Assembly: GCA_040382215.1 (NCBI GenBank)
Contig: JBEIFW010000023.1
Coordinates: forward strand, 1-27,262
Source: JBEIFW01 sp040382215
GTDB taxonomy: Bacteria > Actinomycetota > Acidimicrobiia > Acidimicrobiales > Ilumatobacteraceae
DNA: 27,262 nucleotides
Direction of reading: 5' to 3'
Below are positions 15,412-23,793 of this stretch, one piece after another; the stretch's first letter is position 1; the number at the start of each line of letters is the position of its first letter. Both the position numbers and the translations under genes were made by a program. The notes beneath the pieces are model-generated. The model saw nothing but the letters and a program-made list of their open reading frames with translations. It did no database searches and was not told where the DNA came from.

Positions 15412-16197
15412 ATGACGCCGTTCTCGCCGCTGCACTCCCTGCCCGAGGTCGAGGTGACCGATCACCTGTGGTTCTCGGTGCGGGCCAACGTCGTCGCCGT
15501 CGGGCCCGAGCCGTTCGGTGACCCGGTCGTCACCCATTTCCTCGGCATGCGGGGCTCGGTGGCGTGCTGGGCCGCCGATCTCGGCGAAGAGCCGCCGGGC
15601 CGTGCCGAGCAGGGAATCTTCAACGACCTGCGCCGGTTGTGGGGCACACTCGACGACGTCGACTTCACCGTGGCGGGGCGGGCGGTGCAGCTCGTCGAAT
15701 GGCGCCGCACCCACCGGTTCTGCGGCCGCTGCGGCACCCTGACCGAAACCGTCGACGGCGAGCGGGCGATGCGGTGCCCGTCGTGCCGGCTGCTGTCGTT
15801 CCCCCGGCTCGCGCCGGCGATCATCACGCTCGTCACCCGGGACGACGGACGAGAGGCGCTGCTCGCCCGCGGCGTCACGTTCCCGGTGCCGATGTACTCG
15901 TGCCTGGCCGGGTTCGTGGAGCCGGGCGAGACCCTCGAGCAGGCGGTGGGCCGCGAGGTGTTCGAGGAGGTGGGGCTCGTGGTGCGCGACATCGCCTACC
16001 AGGGCAGCCAGCCGTGGCCGTTCCCGCACTCGCTGATGCTCGGGTTCCGGGCCGTGTGGGAGTCGGGCGACATCGTGTGCGATCCCAAGGAGATCGTCGA
16101 CGCCAACTGGTACCGGCCCGACGCGATGCCGTCCATCCCGCCCGGCATCTCGATCGCTCGCAAGCTCATCGACGCCTGGCTGGCCGAGCAGGCCTGA
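15412..16197 (+). CDS. nudC: NAD(+)/NADH diphosphatase NudC
   Basis: A 261-aa Nudix hydrolase. A variable N-terminal domain leads to a four-Cys zinc ribbon, CGRC and CPSC (C104, C107, C122, C125), then the Nudix box GFVEPGETLEQAVGREVFEE (167-186) ending in VGL. The diagnostic NudC motif SQPWPFPHSLML (199-210) follows. NudC hydrolyses NAD(H) to NMN(H) and AMP and also removes NAD caps from RNA 5' ends. All Nudix catalytic glutamates are present, so it should be active. ATG 15412 is placed by the -10 box immediately upstream. The gene converges with the H-NOX operon over a shared stem at the stops. Confidence 0.95.
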   Translation: MTPFSPLHSLPEVEVTDHLWFSVRANVVAVGPEPFGDPVVTHFLGMRGSVACWAADLGEEPPGRAEQGIFNDLRRLWGTLDDVDFTVAGRAVQLVEWRRTHRFCGRCGTLTETVDGERAMRCPSCRLLSFPRLAPAIITLVTRDDGREALLARGVTFPVPMYSCLAGFVEPGETLEQAVGREVFEEVGLVVRDIAYQGSQPWPFPHSLMLGFRAVWESGDIVCDPKEIVDANWYRPDAMPSIPPGISIARKLIDAWLAEQA

Positions 16198-16229
16198 TCC
16201 GCTCGGCCCTCAGCCGACCGGTGATCAGG
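16193..16229. terminator. Convergent-junction stem containing both stop codons
   Basis: CCTGATC (16193-16199) and GATCAGG (16223-16229) are perfect arms, and each contains one of the two opposing TGA stops (nudC and the degenerate kinase). Inside, CGGC (16204-16207) and GCCG (16213-16216) extend the structure around a CCTCA loop. No U tract is present. The arms are identical to those at 5076-5121. Confidence 0.5.
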
Positions 16230-17094
16230 CGTCGTCCATCGGGGCAACGTCGACGACGACGCCTGGGCCGGGCAAGAGGTGTACCCCCAACGCCGCCGCC
16301 AGCCGTGCGACCGCGTCGGCCGACAGGTCCTCGAGGTCGACGTCGGCCCACGTGGCCCGCTCGGCCGGCTCGGCGCCCGTCGCAGGGCGCGCGGCGACTC
16401 GCACGCCGATTCGGCCGTCGATCGCCCGGGGGCTGATCGCGACGGTCAAGCGACCGGGGCCGGCCGAGCGCACCAGGCCGCCGAGGACTTCGTCGAGCAG
16501 ATGGGACAGGCGCATTTCGTCGGTGGCGATCGGTGCCGGACGTTGTTCGGGAAGCTCGGTCACGAGCAGGATGCCACGACGCAGCGCCGCCTGACGCAGG
16601 AGCGCGACGCTGCCCTCGACGAGCTCGACCACGTCGGCCGGCGCGACCGCCAGCTCTAGGGTGCCGGCGTCGGCTTCGGCCACCACGTGCAGGTTGCGGA
16701 ACAGACGGTGGAGCTCCTGCAGGGTCGTCGCCACGGTGCGCAGCCGGGGGGCGGCGTCGGCGCCGGTCTCGCGCAACTGCAGCTCGACGAGTCCGAGTGC
16801 GACGTGCACCGGGCTCATGGACAGGTGCCCGAGCCGGGCAAGAACGGCGGATTTCGCGGCGTTGGCGCGCTCGGCCGCGTCCCGAGCGGCGCCGAGTTCG
16901 GCGGTGCGGACGGCGACGAGGCCCTCGAGGTCGCCGGCGAGCGCCCAGAGCCGGCGGGTGTGCTCCTCGGCGATCCGCTCGGCCGCCAATCGGGCTTCGC
17001 GCTCGCGAGCGACGCGACGCTCGAGCCGAGTGAGCTGCGCGTCCGGCACACCGAGCGGCTCGGGCGGCACGGCGAGGGTCATTGGCGCACTCAC
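16225..17094 (-). CDS. Degenerate histidine kinase of the H-NOX operon
   Basis: A 289-aa protein. A long coiled coil (about 20-80: LERRVAREREARLAAERIAE and AVRTAELGAARDAAERA) leads into a HisKA-like dimerisation helix, AKSAVLARLGHLSMSPVHVALG (80-101). In active kinases this reads roughly AKSEFLANMSHELRTPLN. H90 is present, but the acidic residue normally after it is Leu. The catalytic domain keeps an N-box-like helix (RLSHLLDEVLGGL) without the ATP/Mg-binding asparagine, and no DxGxG box is visible. It is probably a signalling adaptor or decoy rather than an active kinase. GTG 17094 is chosen because GTGA overlaps the H-NOX stop; ATG 17082 is an alternative. It is co-expressed with the H-NOX sensor. 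Confidence 0.75.
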   Translation of the reverse strand: MSAPMTLAVPPEPLGVPDAQLTRLERRVAREREARLAAERIAEEHTRRLWALAGDLEGLVAVRTAELGAARDAAERANAAKSAVLARLGHLSMSPVHVALGLVELQLRETGADAAPRLRTVATTLQELHRLFRNLHVVAEADAGTLELAVAPADVVELVEGSVALLRQAALRRGILLVTELPEQRPAPIATDEMRLSHLLDEVLGGLVRSAGPGRLTVAISPRAIDGRIGVRVAARPATGAEPAERATWADVDLEDLSADAVARLAAALGVHLLPGPGVVVDVAPMDDA

Positions 17095-17630
17095 GGTGCA
17101 GTGGTGATGGCGAGGATGCACGCGTCGGCGCCGTCGTCCCGGCACGATCGGTGCTCGACGGTCGCGTCGCCGCCGAGGTGGCGGGCGGCGCCGACGGCGA
17201 GCCCCTCGGCGAGACGGCACAACCGCCGGGCCGAGTCGTAACGCAGCACGATGGTCCCGTCGGGCTCGGTCCGCACCTCGAACGACGGCGGCCGCGCACC
17301 CGGGTAGAGCTTGGTCACCTCGGGATGGATCACGCGATCCAGACCCGCCAGGAGCGAGGCGAGGTCGTGGTACCCCTCGACGAGGCCGGTGGCCCGGCCG
17401 GCGAGATGGGCGTAGGCGTGCGTGCCAACGAGCGCGAGCACGGCCCCGGCAGCCAATCCGGTGCGGGCCGCCGCGGCGTGCACGATCGCGCCGAGTTCGT
17501 GATCGTCGTACTGGCCCAGGCTCGTGTAGGCCCCGGCGAGCCCGGCGTCGTCGAGCAGGTCGTCCCAGCAATCGGCACCGAGGAGATCGGTGACGACCTC
17601 CTCGACCACGTTGAACACGACGCCCTTCAC
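17091..17630 (-). CDS. H-NOX haem nitric oxide/oxygen sensor
   Basis: A 179-aa protein matching a single H-NOX (HNOB) domain in full. It shows KGVVFNVVEEVV (2-13), WDDLLDDAGLAGAYTS (22-37), the proximal haem ligand H102 in VIHPEVTKLYPGARPPSF (100-117), and the haem-propionate motif YxSxR (Y131, S133, R135) followed by LCRLAEGLAVGAA. A distal tyrosine, needed for tight O2 binding in some members, cannot be judged by eye. In bacteria such stand-alone sensors bind NO and change the activity of a neighbouring histidine kinase or cyclase. GTG 17630 is chosen because V/M-K-G is the family start. It follows the hybrid kinase stop by seven bases, with GAGG as ribosome site, and overlaps the degenerate kinase by GTGA. 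Confidence 0.93.
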   Translation of the reverse strand: MKGVVFNVVEEVVTDLLGADCWDDLLDDAGLAGAYTSLGQYDDHELGAIVHAAAARTGLAAGAVLALVGTHAYAHLAGRATGLVEGYHDLASLLAGLDRVIHPEVTKLYPGARPPSFEVRTEPDGTIVLRYDSARRLCRLAEGLAVGAARHLGGDATVEHRSCRDDGADACILAITTAP

Positions 17631-17637
17631 CGCGACC

Positions 17638-19584
17638 TCACGATGCCTCGAGCGTTGCGGCGTGGTCGGCCACGAGGCCGGCCATCGACTCACAGGCGGC
17701 GTCGAGGGTTTCGAGGAACCGTTCGTCGATGACGGCGAGACCACCGGCTTCGGCGGACCGGGCGAGGTCGTGCACGGCGACGCCGCCGACGAGGCGTGCG
17801 GTGGAGGCGAGCGTGTGGGCATGGCGGCGCAGCGAGGAGTCGTCCCCGGCAGCGGCCGCCTGGTGCACCCCGTCGAGCCGGGCCGTGCATTCGGTCAGGA
17901 AGGTGCGCAGCAGCATCGCGGCGGCGGTCGCCCCCGTGTCGCGCACCAGCTCCTGGATCATCGTGAAGTCGAGCCGGGAGCCCTCGGTCGTGATGTTCGT
18001 CTCGGTCGTCGCCCTCACGGGGGCGGCGTCGGTGACGGCCGGAGCGAGGGGGGCGACGGGCTGGTCGGCGGCGCCGAGCGCTGCGGCCTCGAGTGCCCGG
18101 GCCAGAGCGTCGAGGCCGAGGGGCTTGGCCAGGAACCCGGTCATCCCGGCCTCCATGCACGCGGCCCGGTCCGAGGCGAGCGCTGCGGCGGTCAACGCCA
18201 GGATCGGCGTTCGCCAGCCCTGGGCTCGCAGCCGACGGGTCGTCTCGAGGCCGTCGATACCGGGCATGTTGAGGTCCATGAGCACAACGTCGACGGACGG
18301 GTCGATCCGGGCGAGCCCGGCCTCTCCGCTGTCCGCCGTGACGGCATCGTGGCCGAGGATTGCGAGCTGCTGGCGCGCAAGTTCGAGGTTCAGCGCGCTG
18401 TCGTCGACCACCAGGACCCGCAGGCGACCCGTTGTCGGGGCGTCGAGCTGCTGCGCCGCGGTGGGACGTCGCTCGTCGTCGACGAGGGCCGGCGCCGGCA
18501 CGACGACGGTGAACGTGGTCCCCACCCCAAGGGTGGAGCGGACCGACACCTCCCCGCCGAGCGCGGCGGTGAGGTCCCGGACGATCGAGAGCCCGAGACC
18601 CGTCGTGGACCCGCCGCGTGTGAGCTCGGTGCCGATCCCGGCGAACGGCTCGAAGACGCGTTCGAGGCGGTCGGGCGCGATGCCGGGTCCGGTATCGGCG
18701 ACCTCGATGCGAATCCGGTCGACGTCGACGCAGTTCGCCCGGAGGCGCACCGAGCCGGCAGGGGTGTACTTGATGGCGTTCGAGACCAGGTTGACCAGCA
18801 CGCGCCGCACGCGCTGCTCGTCGAGCGACACGAGCGCCGGCACGTGGTCGGCCACCTCGCACGAGACGGTGAGCGCGCCGGCGTCGTGGGTGCGCTGGAC
18901 GTCCTCGATGGCCGAGCGCAGCAGCTCCCCGAGGTCGGTGGGGACGGGGTCGGCGACGATGGCTCCCGCTCCGGCGGTGGTCACGAGCAGCAGGTCGTTG
19001 ACGAGCAGTTCGAGATTGCGCACGTCGCGGCCGATCGCCTCGGCGTGGACGACGACCTCGGGATCGGCGTGCCGGGCGAGCAGCTCGGCTCGACCGGCCA
19101 TGAGGTGCAACGGGTTGCGGAGGTCGTGTGCACTCTTCGCGACGAACGCCGACCCGGCCGCGGCCGCCCGCTCGGCGCGGTCGCGCGCCGCTTGGAGACG
19201 GCGCAATTCGGCGACGGGGGTCGACCAGGGGTCGAGCACGAGCACGGCGGCGAAGGCGCAGCCGTCGTTGGTGCGCAGCGCTCGGGCACGCAGGCGAGCT
19301 TCGAACGACGAGCCGTCGCAGCGCAGGAACTCCTGGAACGCCTCGAGCGGCTCGCCGGCGCCGGCCCGCAGACCGGCGAACCAGTCGGCATGGCGGGCCC
19401 GGTCCGCCGGTGCCGTCATGGCGCCGAGGGACACGGGATCGGTCCCGCCGCACTGCGAACTCCACGATGCGTTGCACGCCAGGAACTGTCCGTCGAGATC
19501 GGTGACGGCGACAGCGACGGGGAGATGGTCGCCGAGGGTGCCGATGAGCTCGACGATGTCGATGGGGCGTGGTTCGTCGGGCAC
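17638..19584 (-). CDS. Hybrid sensor kinase: PAS-HisKA-HATPase-REC-HPt
   Basis: A 648-aa soluble kinase without membrane spans. PAS (about 15-118), HisKA with SAHDLRNPLH (H153), HATPase with NLVSNAIKYT (265-274), DTGPGI (297-302), FEPF and TTGLGLSIV. A receiver domain follows with LVVDDS (391-396), phospho-acceptor D437 in VLMDLNMPG, and KPL (487-489). The C-terminal HPt has HTLAST (H590), slightly off the usual HxLKG pattern. All phosphorelay residues are present, so phosphate can pass His-Asp-His to an external regulator not found here. It is the first gene of the H-NOX operon and the probable H-NOX target. GTG 19584 is preferred because CAGGA precedes it closely; longer starts would overlap the divergent gene. 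Confidence 0.9.
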   Translation of the reverse strand: MPDEPRPIDIVELIGTLGDHLPVAVAVTDLDGQFLACNASWSSQCGGTDPVSLGAMTAPADRARHADWFAGLRAGAGEPLEAFQEFLRCDGSSFEARLRARALRTNDGCAFAAVLVLDPWSTPVAELRRLQAARDRAERAAAAGSAFVAKSAHDLRNPLHLMAGRAELLARHADPEVVVHAEAIGRDVRNLELLVNDLLLVTTAGAGAIVADPVPTDLGELLRSAIEDVQRTHDAGALTVSCEVADHVPALVSLDEQRVRRVLVNLVSNAIKYTPAGSVRLRANCVDVDRIRIEVADTGPGIAPDRLERVFEPFAGIGTELTRGGSTTGLGLSIVRDLTAALGGEVSVRSTLGVGTTFTVVVPAPALVDDERRPTAAQQLDAPTTGRLRVLVVDDSALNLELARQQLAILGHDAVTADSGEAGLARIDPSVDVVLMDLNMPGIDGLETTRRLRAQGWRTPILALTAAALASDRAACMEAGMTGFLAKPLGLDALARALEAAALGAADQPVAPLAPAVTDAAPVRATTETNITTEGSRLDFTMIQELVRDTGATAAAMLLRTFLTECTARLDGVHQAAAAGDDSSLRRHAHTLASTARLVGGVAVHDLARSAEAGGLAVIDERFLETLDAACESMAGLVADHAATLEAS

Positions 19585-19717
19585 GGCGGTCCTGATCGGC
19601 AACCCGCACGGTCGGTGAACCCGAACCGGGCGGTTCGACGCATCCGGCCGCGGGAACGAGGGTCGAGATCGTGTGTCGTACGGGGACCCGGCGGTCGGGT
19701 CCTGGCACACTGCGGCC

Positions 19718-21220
19718 ATGATCGAGCGGCTCGTTGCGCTGGAACCCGGTCAGGCGATCGTCGTGGGCGGCGATCGGGTGGTCCGTGTCGGCCCCGAGTT
19801 GGCGGCGGCCTTCACGCCTGGCGACCGGCTGCTGGTGGTTGACACGACGGGCGACCTGCTCCACGTCCCGCACGCCGACGCGCTCGTCTCCGGCGATGCG
19901 GTCGCCGATGCCGTCATGGCCTTCGAGGCCCTGCGCGCCGTCGACGATGCCGCCGTGACGGCCTTCTTCGAGGCCTTCGCGGCCCGTCTCGCCGACGATG
20001 AGGTGTTCGCCCCGATCGCAGCGGCGAACGCTACCGACGTGGCCGACGCCCGCGCCCGGGGCCGCTCGACGACCCGTCTGAAGCTCGATGCGAGCATGCG
20101 CGCCGGCATGGTCGCTGGGCTTCGGGTGTGGCGGGACCTGCCGTCCACCCGGGGCCGCGTGATCGAGACCGTCGAGCACGCCGGGTGGCGCGTCGAGCAA
20201 TCGACCGCCGGTCTCGGGGTGGTTGGGTTCGTCTTCGAGGGTCGGCCGAACGTGTTCGCCGACGCCTGCGGGGTCCTGCGGGGCGGGAACACCGTCGTGT
20301 TCCGGATCGGCTCCGACGCACTCGGCACCGCGCGCGCCATCGTCACCCACGCCCTGGAGCCGGCGCTGCGCGCCGCAGAGGTGCCGGTCGGCGCCGTGCG
20401 GCTGGTGGACTCGGCGTCCCGAGCGTCGGGCTGGGCGTTGTTCTCGGACCGCCGCCTGGCGCTCGCGGTCGCCCGGGGCAGCGGCGACGCGGTCGCCCAG
20501 CTCGGCGCGGTCGCTCGCCAGGCCGGCGTGCCGGTGAGCCTGCACGGCACGGGCGGCGCCTGGTTGGTGGCCGGAGCGGCAGCCGATCCGGAGCGCTTCG
20601 CCGCAGCGGTCCGGCATTCGCTCGACCGCAAGGTGTGCAACACGCTCAACGTGTGCTGCGTGCCGGCCGCGCGCGCCGCCGAACTGGTGCCGCAGTTCTG
20701 TGCGGCACTCGAGCAGGCGGCCGCAGCGCGCGGGGTCTCGCCGAAGCTGCACGTCGGGCCGGGTGCGGCGTCCCACCTGCCGGCCGGCTGGCTCGGGGTC
20801 GCCACGACGGTCCGGCGTGCCGACGGCGAGCACCGTGAGGCTCGCGCCGAACCGATCGAGGAGACCGAGCTCGGCCGCGAATGGGAGTGGGAGGACAGCC
20901 CCGAGGTGACGCTCGTCGTCGTCGCCGACACCGACGCCGCCGTCGCCCTGTGCAACCGCTATAGCCCTCGACTCGTGGCATGCGTCGTCACCGAGGACCC
21001 TGCCGAGGAGGAGCGGTTCGTCCATGCGGTCGACACGCCGTTCGTCGGCAACGGGTTCACCCGCTGGGTCGACGGTCAGTTCGCGCTCGGGCGGCCCGAG
21101 CTCGGCCTGTCGAACTGGGAGACCGGTCGGTTGCTCGCCCGGTCTGCGGTGCTGTCGGGCGACTCGGTGTTCACGGTGCGCACCCGCGCCCGTCAGCTCG
21201 ACCCGAACCTGCACCGGTAG
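19718..21220 (+). CDS. ProA-like aldehyde dehydrogenase with N-terminal extension
   Basis: A 500-aa protein whose residues from about 75 onward match glutamate-5-semialdehyde dehydrogenase (ProA, about 420 aa): GVVGFVFEGRPNVFADACGV (167-186) for NADPH binding, RIGSDAL, a VPVSLHGTGGAWLV segment in place of the usual VPVIxHxxG, catalytic C307 in KVCNTLN, and NGFTRWVDGQFALG. ProA reduces gamma-glutamyl phosphate in proline synthesis. The first about 70 residues (IERLVALEPGQAIVVGGDRV and following) form an extra beta-rich region absent from standard ProA. No proB gene is nearby, so a different acyl-phosphate or aldehyde substrate is possible. Start ATG 19718 is the first in-frame ATG after the divergent kinase gene. 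The gene converges on the SDR gene. Confidence 0.8.
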   Translation: MIERLVALEPGQAIVVGGDRVVRVGPELAAAFTPGDRLLVVDTTGDLLHVPHADALVSGDAVADAVMAFEALRAVDDAAVTAFFEAFAARLADDEVFAPIAAANATDVADARARGRSTTRLKLDASMRAGMVAGLRVWRDLPSTRGRVIETVEHAGWRVEQSTAGLGVVGFVFEGRPNVFADACGVLRGGNTVVFRIGSDALGTARAIVTHALEPALRAAEVPVGAVRLVDSASRASGWALFSDRRLALAVARGSGDAVAQLGAVARQAGVPVSLHGTGGAWLVAGAAADPERFAAAVRHSLDRKVCNTLNVCCVPAARAAELVPQFCAALEQAAAARGVSPKLHVGPGAASHLPAGWLGVATTVRRADGEHREARAEPIEETELGREWEWEDSPEVTLVVVADTDAAVALCNRYSPRLVACVVTEDPAEEERFVHAVDTPFVGNGFTRWVDGQFALGRPELGLSNWETGRLLARSAVLSGDSVFTVRTRARQLDPNLHR

Positions 21221-21239
21221 GCGGACCCGGACGGGCCGT

Positions 21240-22052
<813 letters not shown>

Positions 22053-22060
22053 AGCCCCGG

Positions 22061-22066
22061 ATCGTA
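22061..22066 (-). promoter_or_regulatory. Leaderless -10 box of the SDR gene
   Basis: On the minus strand TACGAT fits TANNNT and ends eight bases before ATG 22052. No Shine-Dalgarno sequence and no clear -35 are visible. Confidence 0.5.
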
Positions 22067-22173
22067 TGCACCGGTTCCGGCTCGCCTCGGGACTTCATCC
22101 AGACGCAACACGAACCATGTGAGTCGACCGGGTCGGCGGTCGATACGGTCGAGGGCGGCGAGCCACTCCCCGA

Positions 22174-22196
22174 TAGGCTCGCACCAACCCAGGAGG
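22174..22196 (+). promoter_or_regulatory. -10 box and strong ribosome site of the 55-aa gene
   Basis: TAGGCT (22174-22179) fits TANNNT. AGGAGG (22191-22196) is a full Shine-Dalgarno sequence eight bases before ATG 22205 and the strongest ribosome site I see in the window, which supports translation of the short frame. Confidence 0.6.
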
Positions 22197-22204
22197 CGAG
22201 GACG

Positions 22205-22372
22205 ATGACCGAGGTTCGTGACCGGACCCGTGAGGCGCAGGTGATCGGCGAAGCGCTCGAGATCATCGACCGCGCGCTGGCCGAGATGGGCAGCCGGGAG
22301 TTGGTGTCCACCGGCGAGATGGCCGACGTGCTGCTGGACGTGCGCTCGCTTCTCACCCTGCCGCAGCGCTGA
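22205..22372 (+). CDS. Small conserved-looking protein of unknown function (55 aa)
   Basis: ATG 22205 to TGA 22370-22372 encodes 55 residues, acidic overall, predicted by eye as two or three helices: TREAQVIGEALEIIDRALAE (9-28), a short SRELVS turn, then TGEMADVLLDVRSLL (36-50). There are no Cys residues, no signal peptide and no membrane span. Evidence that it is real: a perfect AGGAGG eight bases upstream, a -10 box, high third-position GC, and a stop codon paired in a shared stem with that of the convergent acyltransferase. I do not recognise a family. It lies between the SDR and WS/DGAT genes, and no function is assigned. It could be a small regulator or an adaptor of a larger complex. 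Confidence 0.7.
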   Translation: MTEVRDRTREAQVIGEALEIIDRALAEMGSRELVSTGEMADVLLDVRSLLTLPQR

Positions 22373-22420
22373 CCCGTTCGCGGAGCTGCTCCGGTCGTCC
22401 CGGGGCTGGCCGGCGTCAGC
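22368..22420. terminator. Convergent-junction stem containing both stop codons
   Basis: GCTGAC (22368-22373) and GTCAGC (22415-22420) are perfect arms containing the TGA of the 55-aa gene and the TGA of the WS/DGAT gene. CCG/CGG can extend the stem across a one-base bulge. The loop is long and no U tract follows, so this is a weaker candidate than those at 3042 and 16193. Confidence 0.35.
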
Positions 22421-23792
22421 CGTCGACGACGGCGAGCAGGTCCCGCACGGCCCGTTCGTGGGCGCGCAACAACCGTTGCGGTTCGGCGACGGCGGCCGTG
22501 TCGAGATGGAGGCCCATGTCGAGGCTTCCGTCGTAGGACAGCAGGGTGAGGTTGAACGCCACACCCGCGAGCGGTCCGATCGGATGGTTCGACACGACGC
22601 GCGCACCGGCGACGTACACCGGGATCGGGGCTCCCCGGACGTTCGAGGTGGCGAAGTCGACGGTCTGGCTCTGCTGGCGGGCCAGGCGCGTGACGACCGA
22701 GGTGGGAAGAAGCGCAGCCAGGCCCGACAGCACGTCGAGCGAAGCCGACGCGCTCGAGGCCCGGGCGCCGTCGGTTGCGGCCTGGATGGCGCGGAACCGC
22801 TCGGCGACGGGCAGGTCGCCGGTGGGCACGACGAGCCGGGCGAGTGTGAACGCGTTGGCGCCTGATCCCGAGGTGCGGGTGCTGATGGCCATCGATGCCC
22901 GGAGCGTGTCGACCGGGTGGCCGAGCTCGCGGTGATAGCGGGCGGCGGCCTCGGTGGCGATGGTGACGAACGCCGTGTTGAGGCTGCCTCCGAGGTGGTG
23001 GGCGGCAGCCTTGGTCGCCTCGAGCGGGGCGCGCAGCACCTCGAGATGCCGACCGAGCGATCGCGCGGTCCACAGGGGGGAGTGGGCCCGCTCGGTGTCG
23101 GTGAGCTGGGTGACGATCTCCCGGGTGGCGCCGACGACCGCCTGGGCGGTGGCCGGGACCCGGGTCGGGTCGGCCAGCAGGTCGCGGCCCTGACGGGCGA
23201 GCGCGAGCGGCAAACGGAACGTGCCGGCGAGCAGGTCGGCGAGCGGGTTGCGTTCCTCGGGCGGGCTCGACGGGGCCGGCTCGACGGGTGGCGGCTCGGG
23301 GGCGTCGCGCTCGAGGTCGAGGAACTGCATCGACATCCGGATACCCGCTTCGCCGTCGACGACGGTGTGGTGCAGTTTCTGGATCAGCGCACCCCGGCCG
23401 CCGCGCAGGCCGTCGACGACGATGAACTCCCACAACGGTCGTGCCCGGTCGAACGGGTCGGCCACGAGCAGGGTGGCGAGGTCGAGCAACTGCCGGTCGG
23501 TGCCCGGTTTGGGCAGGGCGACGTGGCGGACGTGCCGGGCGAGATCGAACTGGTCGTCGTCCACCCACACCGGGCTCGACAGCCCGGCCGGTGCGGGTTG
23601 GACCCGCTGGCGCAGCCGGGGCACCGCTTCGACGGCATGCGCCATGCGGCGCAGCAGGCGCTGGTGGTCGAGCGGCCGGTCGAGGAAGGTCACGTTGCCG
23701 AACGTCGAGGACAGGAACGGGTCCTTCTCGAGGCGCCACATCAAGCCCTCCGCGTCGGTCATCCGGCGCTCGAACACGATGGGTGCGGCCAT
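22416..23792 (-). CDS. Wax ester synthase/diacylglycerol acyltransferase
   Basis: A 458-aa bifunctional acyltransferase of the bacterial WS/DGAT family. The catalytic HHxxxDG motif is HHTVVDG (141-147). Other family features are MTDAEGLMWRLE near the start, PLWEFIVVDGL (119-129), the TSNVRGAP segment and a late SYDGSLDMGLHLD, matching the family's N- and C-terminal halves. It joins fatty acyl-CoA to diacylglycerol or fatty alcohol to make storage lipid, on the membrane or lipid bodies. ATG 23790-23792 follows the dapD stop after a single base, so it is translationally coupled to dapD in the lysS operon. All catalytic residues look intact. Whether it favours triacylglycerol or wax ester cannot be told. 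Confidence 0.93.
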   Translation of the reverse strand: MAAPIVFERRMTDAEGLMWRLEKDPFLSSTFGNVTFLDRPLDHQRLLRRMAHAVEAVPRLRQRVQPAPAGLSSPVWVDDDQFDLARHVRHVALPKPGTDRQLLDLATLLVADPFDRARPLWEFIVVDGLRGGRGALIQKLHHTVVDGEAGIRMSMQFLDLERDAPEPPPVEPAPSSPPEERNPLADLLAGTFRLPLALARQGRDLLADPTRVPATAQAVVGATREIVTQLTDTERAHSPLWTARSLGRHLEVLRAPLEATKAAAHHLGGSLNTAFVTIATEAAARYHRELGHPVDTLRASMAISTRTSGSGANAFTLARLVVPTGDLPVAERFRAIQAATDGARASSASASLDVLSGLAALLPTSVVTRLARQQSQTVDFATSNVRGAPIPVYVAGARVVSNHPIGPLAGVAFNLTLLSYDGSLDMGLHLDTAAVAEPQRLLRAHERAVRDLLAVVDG

Positions 23793-23793
23793 G

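Noticed and set aside
17590..19842. A 750-codon open frame on the plus strand
   Set aside because: Antisense to the well-supported hybrid kinase; no domain motif and biased composition.
17690..21214. A 1174-codon open frame on the minus strand
   Set aside because: It overlaps the hybrid kinase in the wrong frame and the ProA-like gene antisense, both of which have clear domain matches. The composition is typical of a GC shadow.
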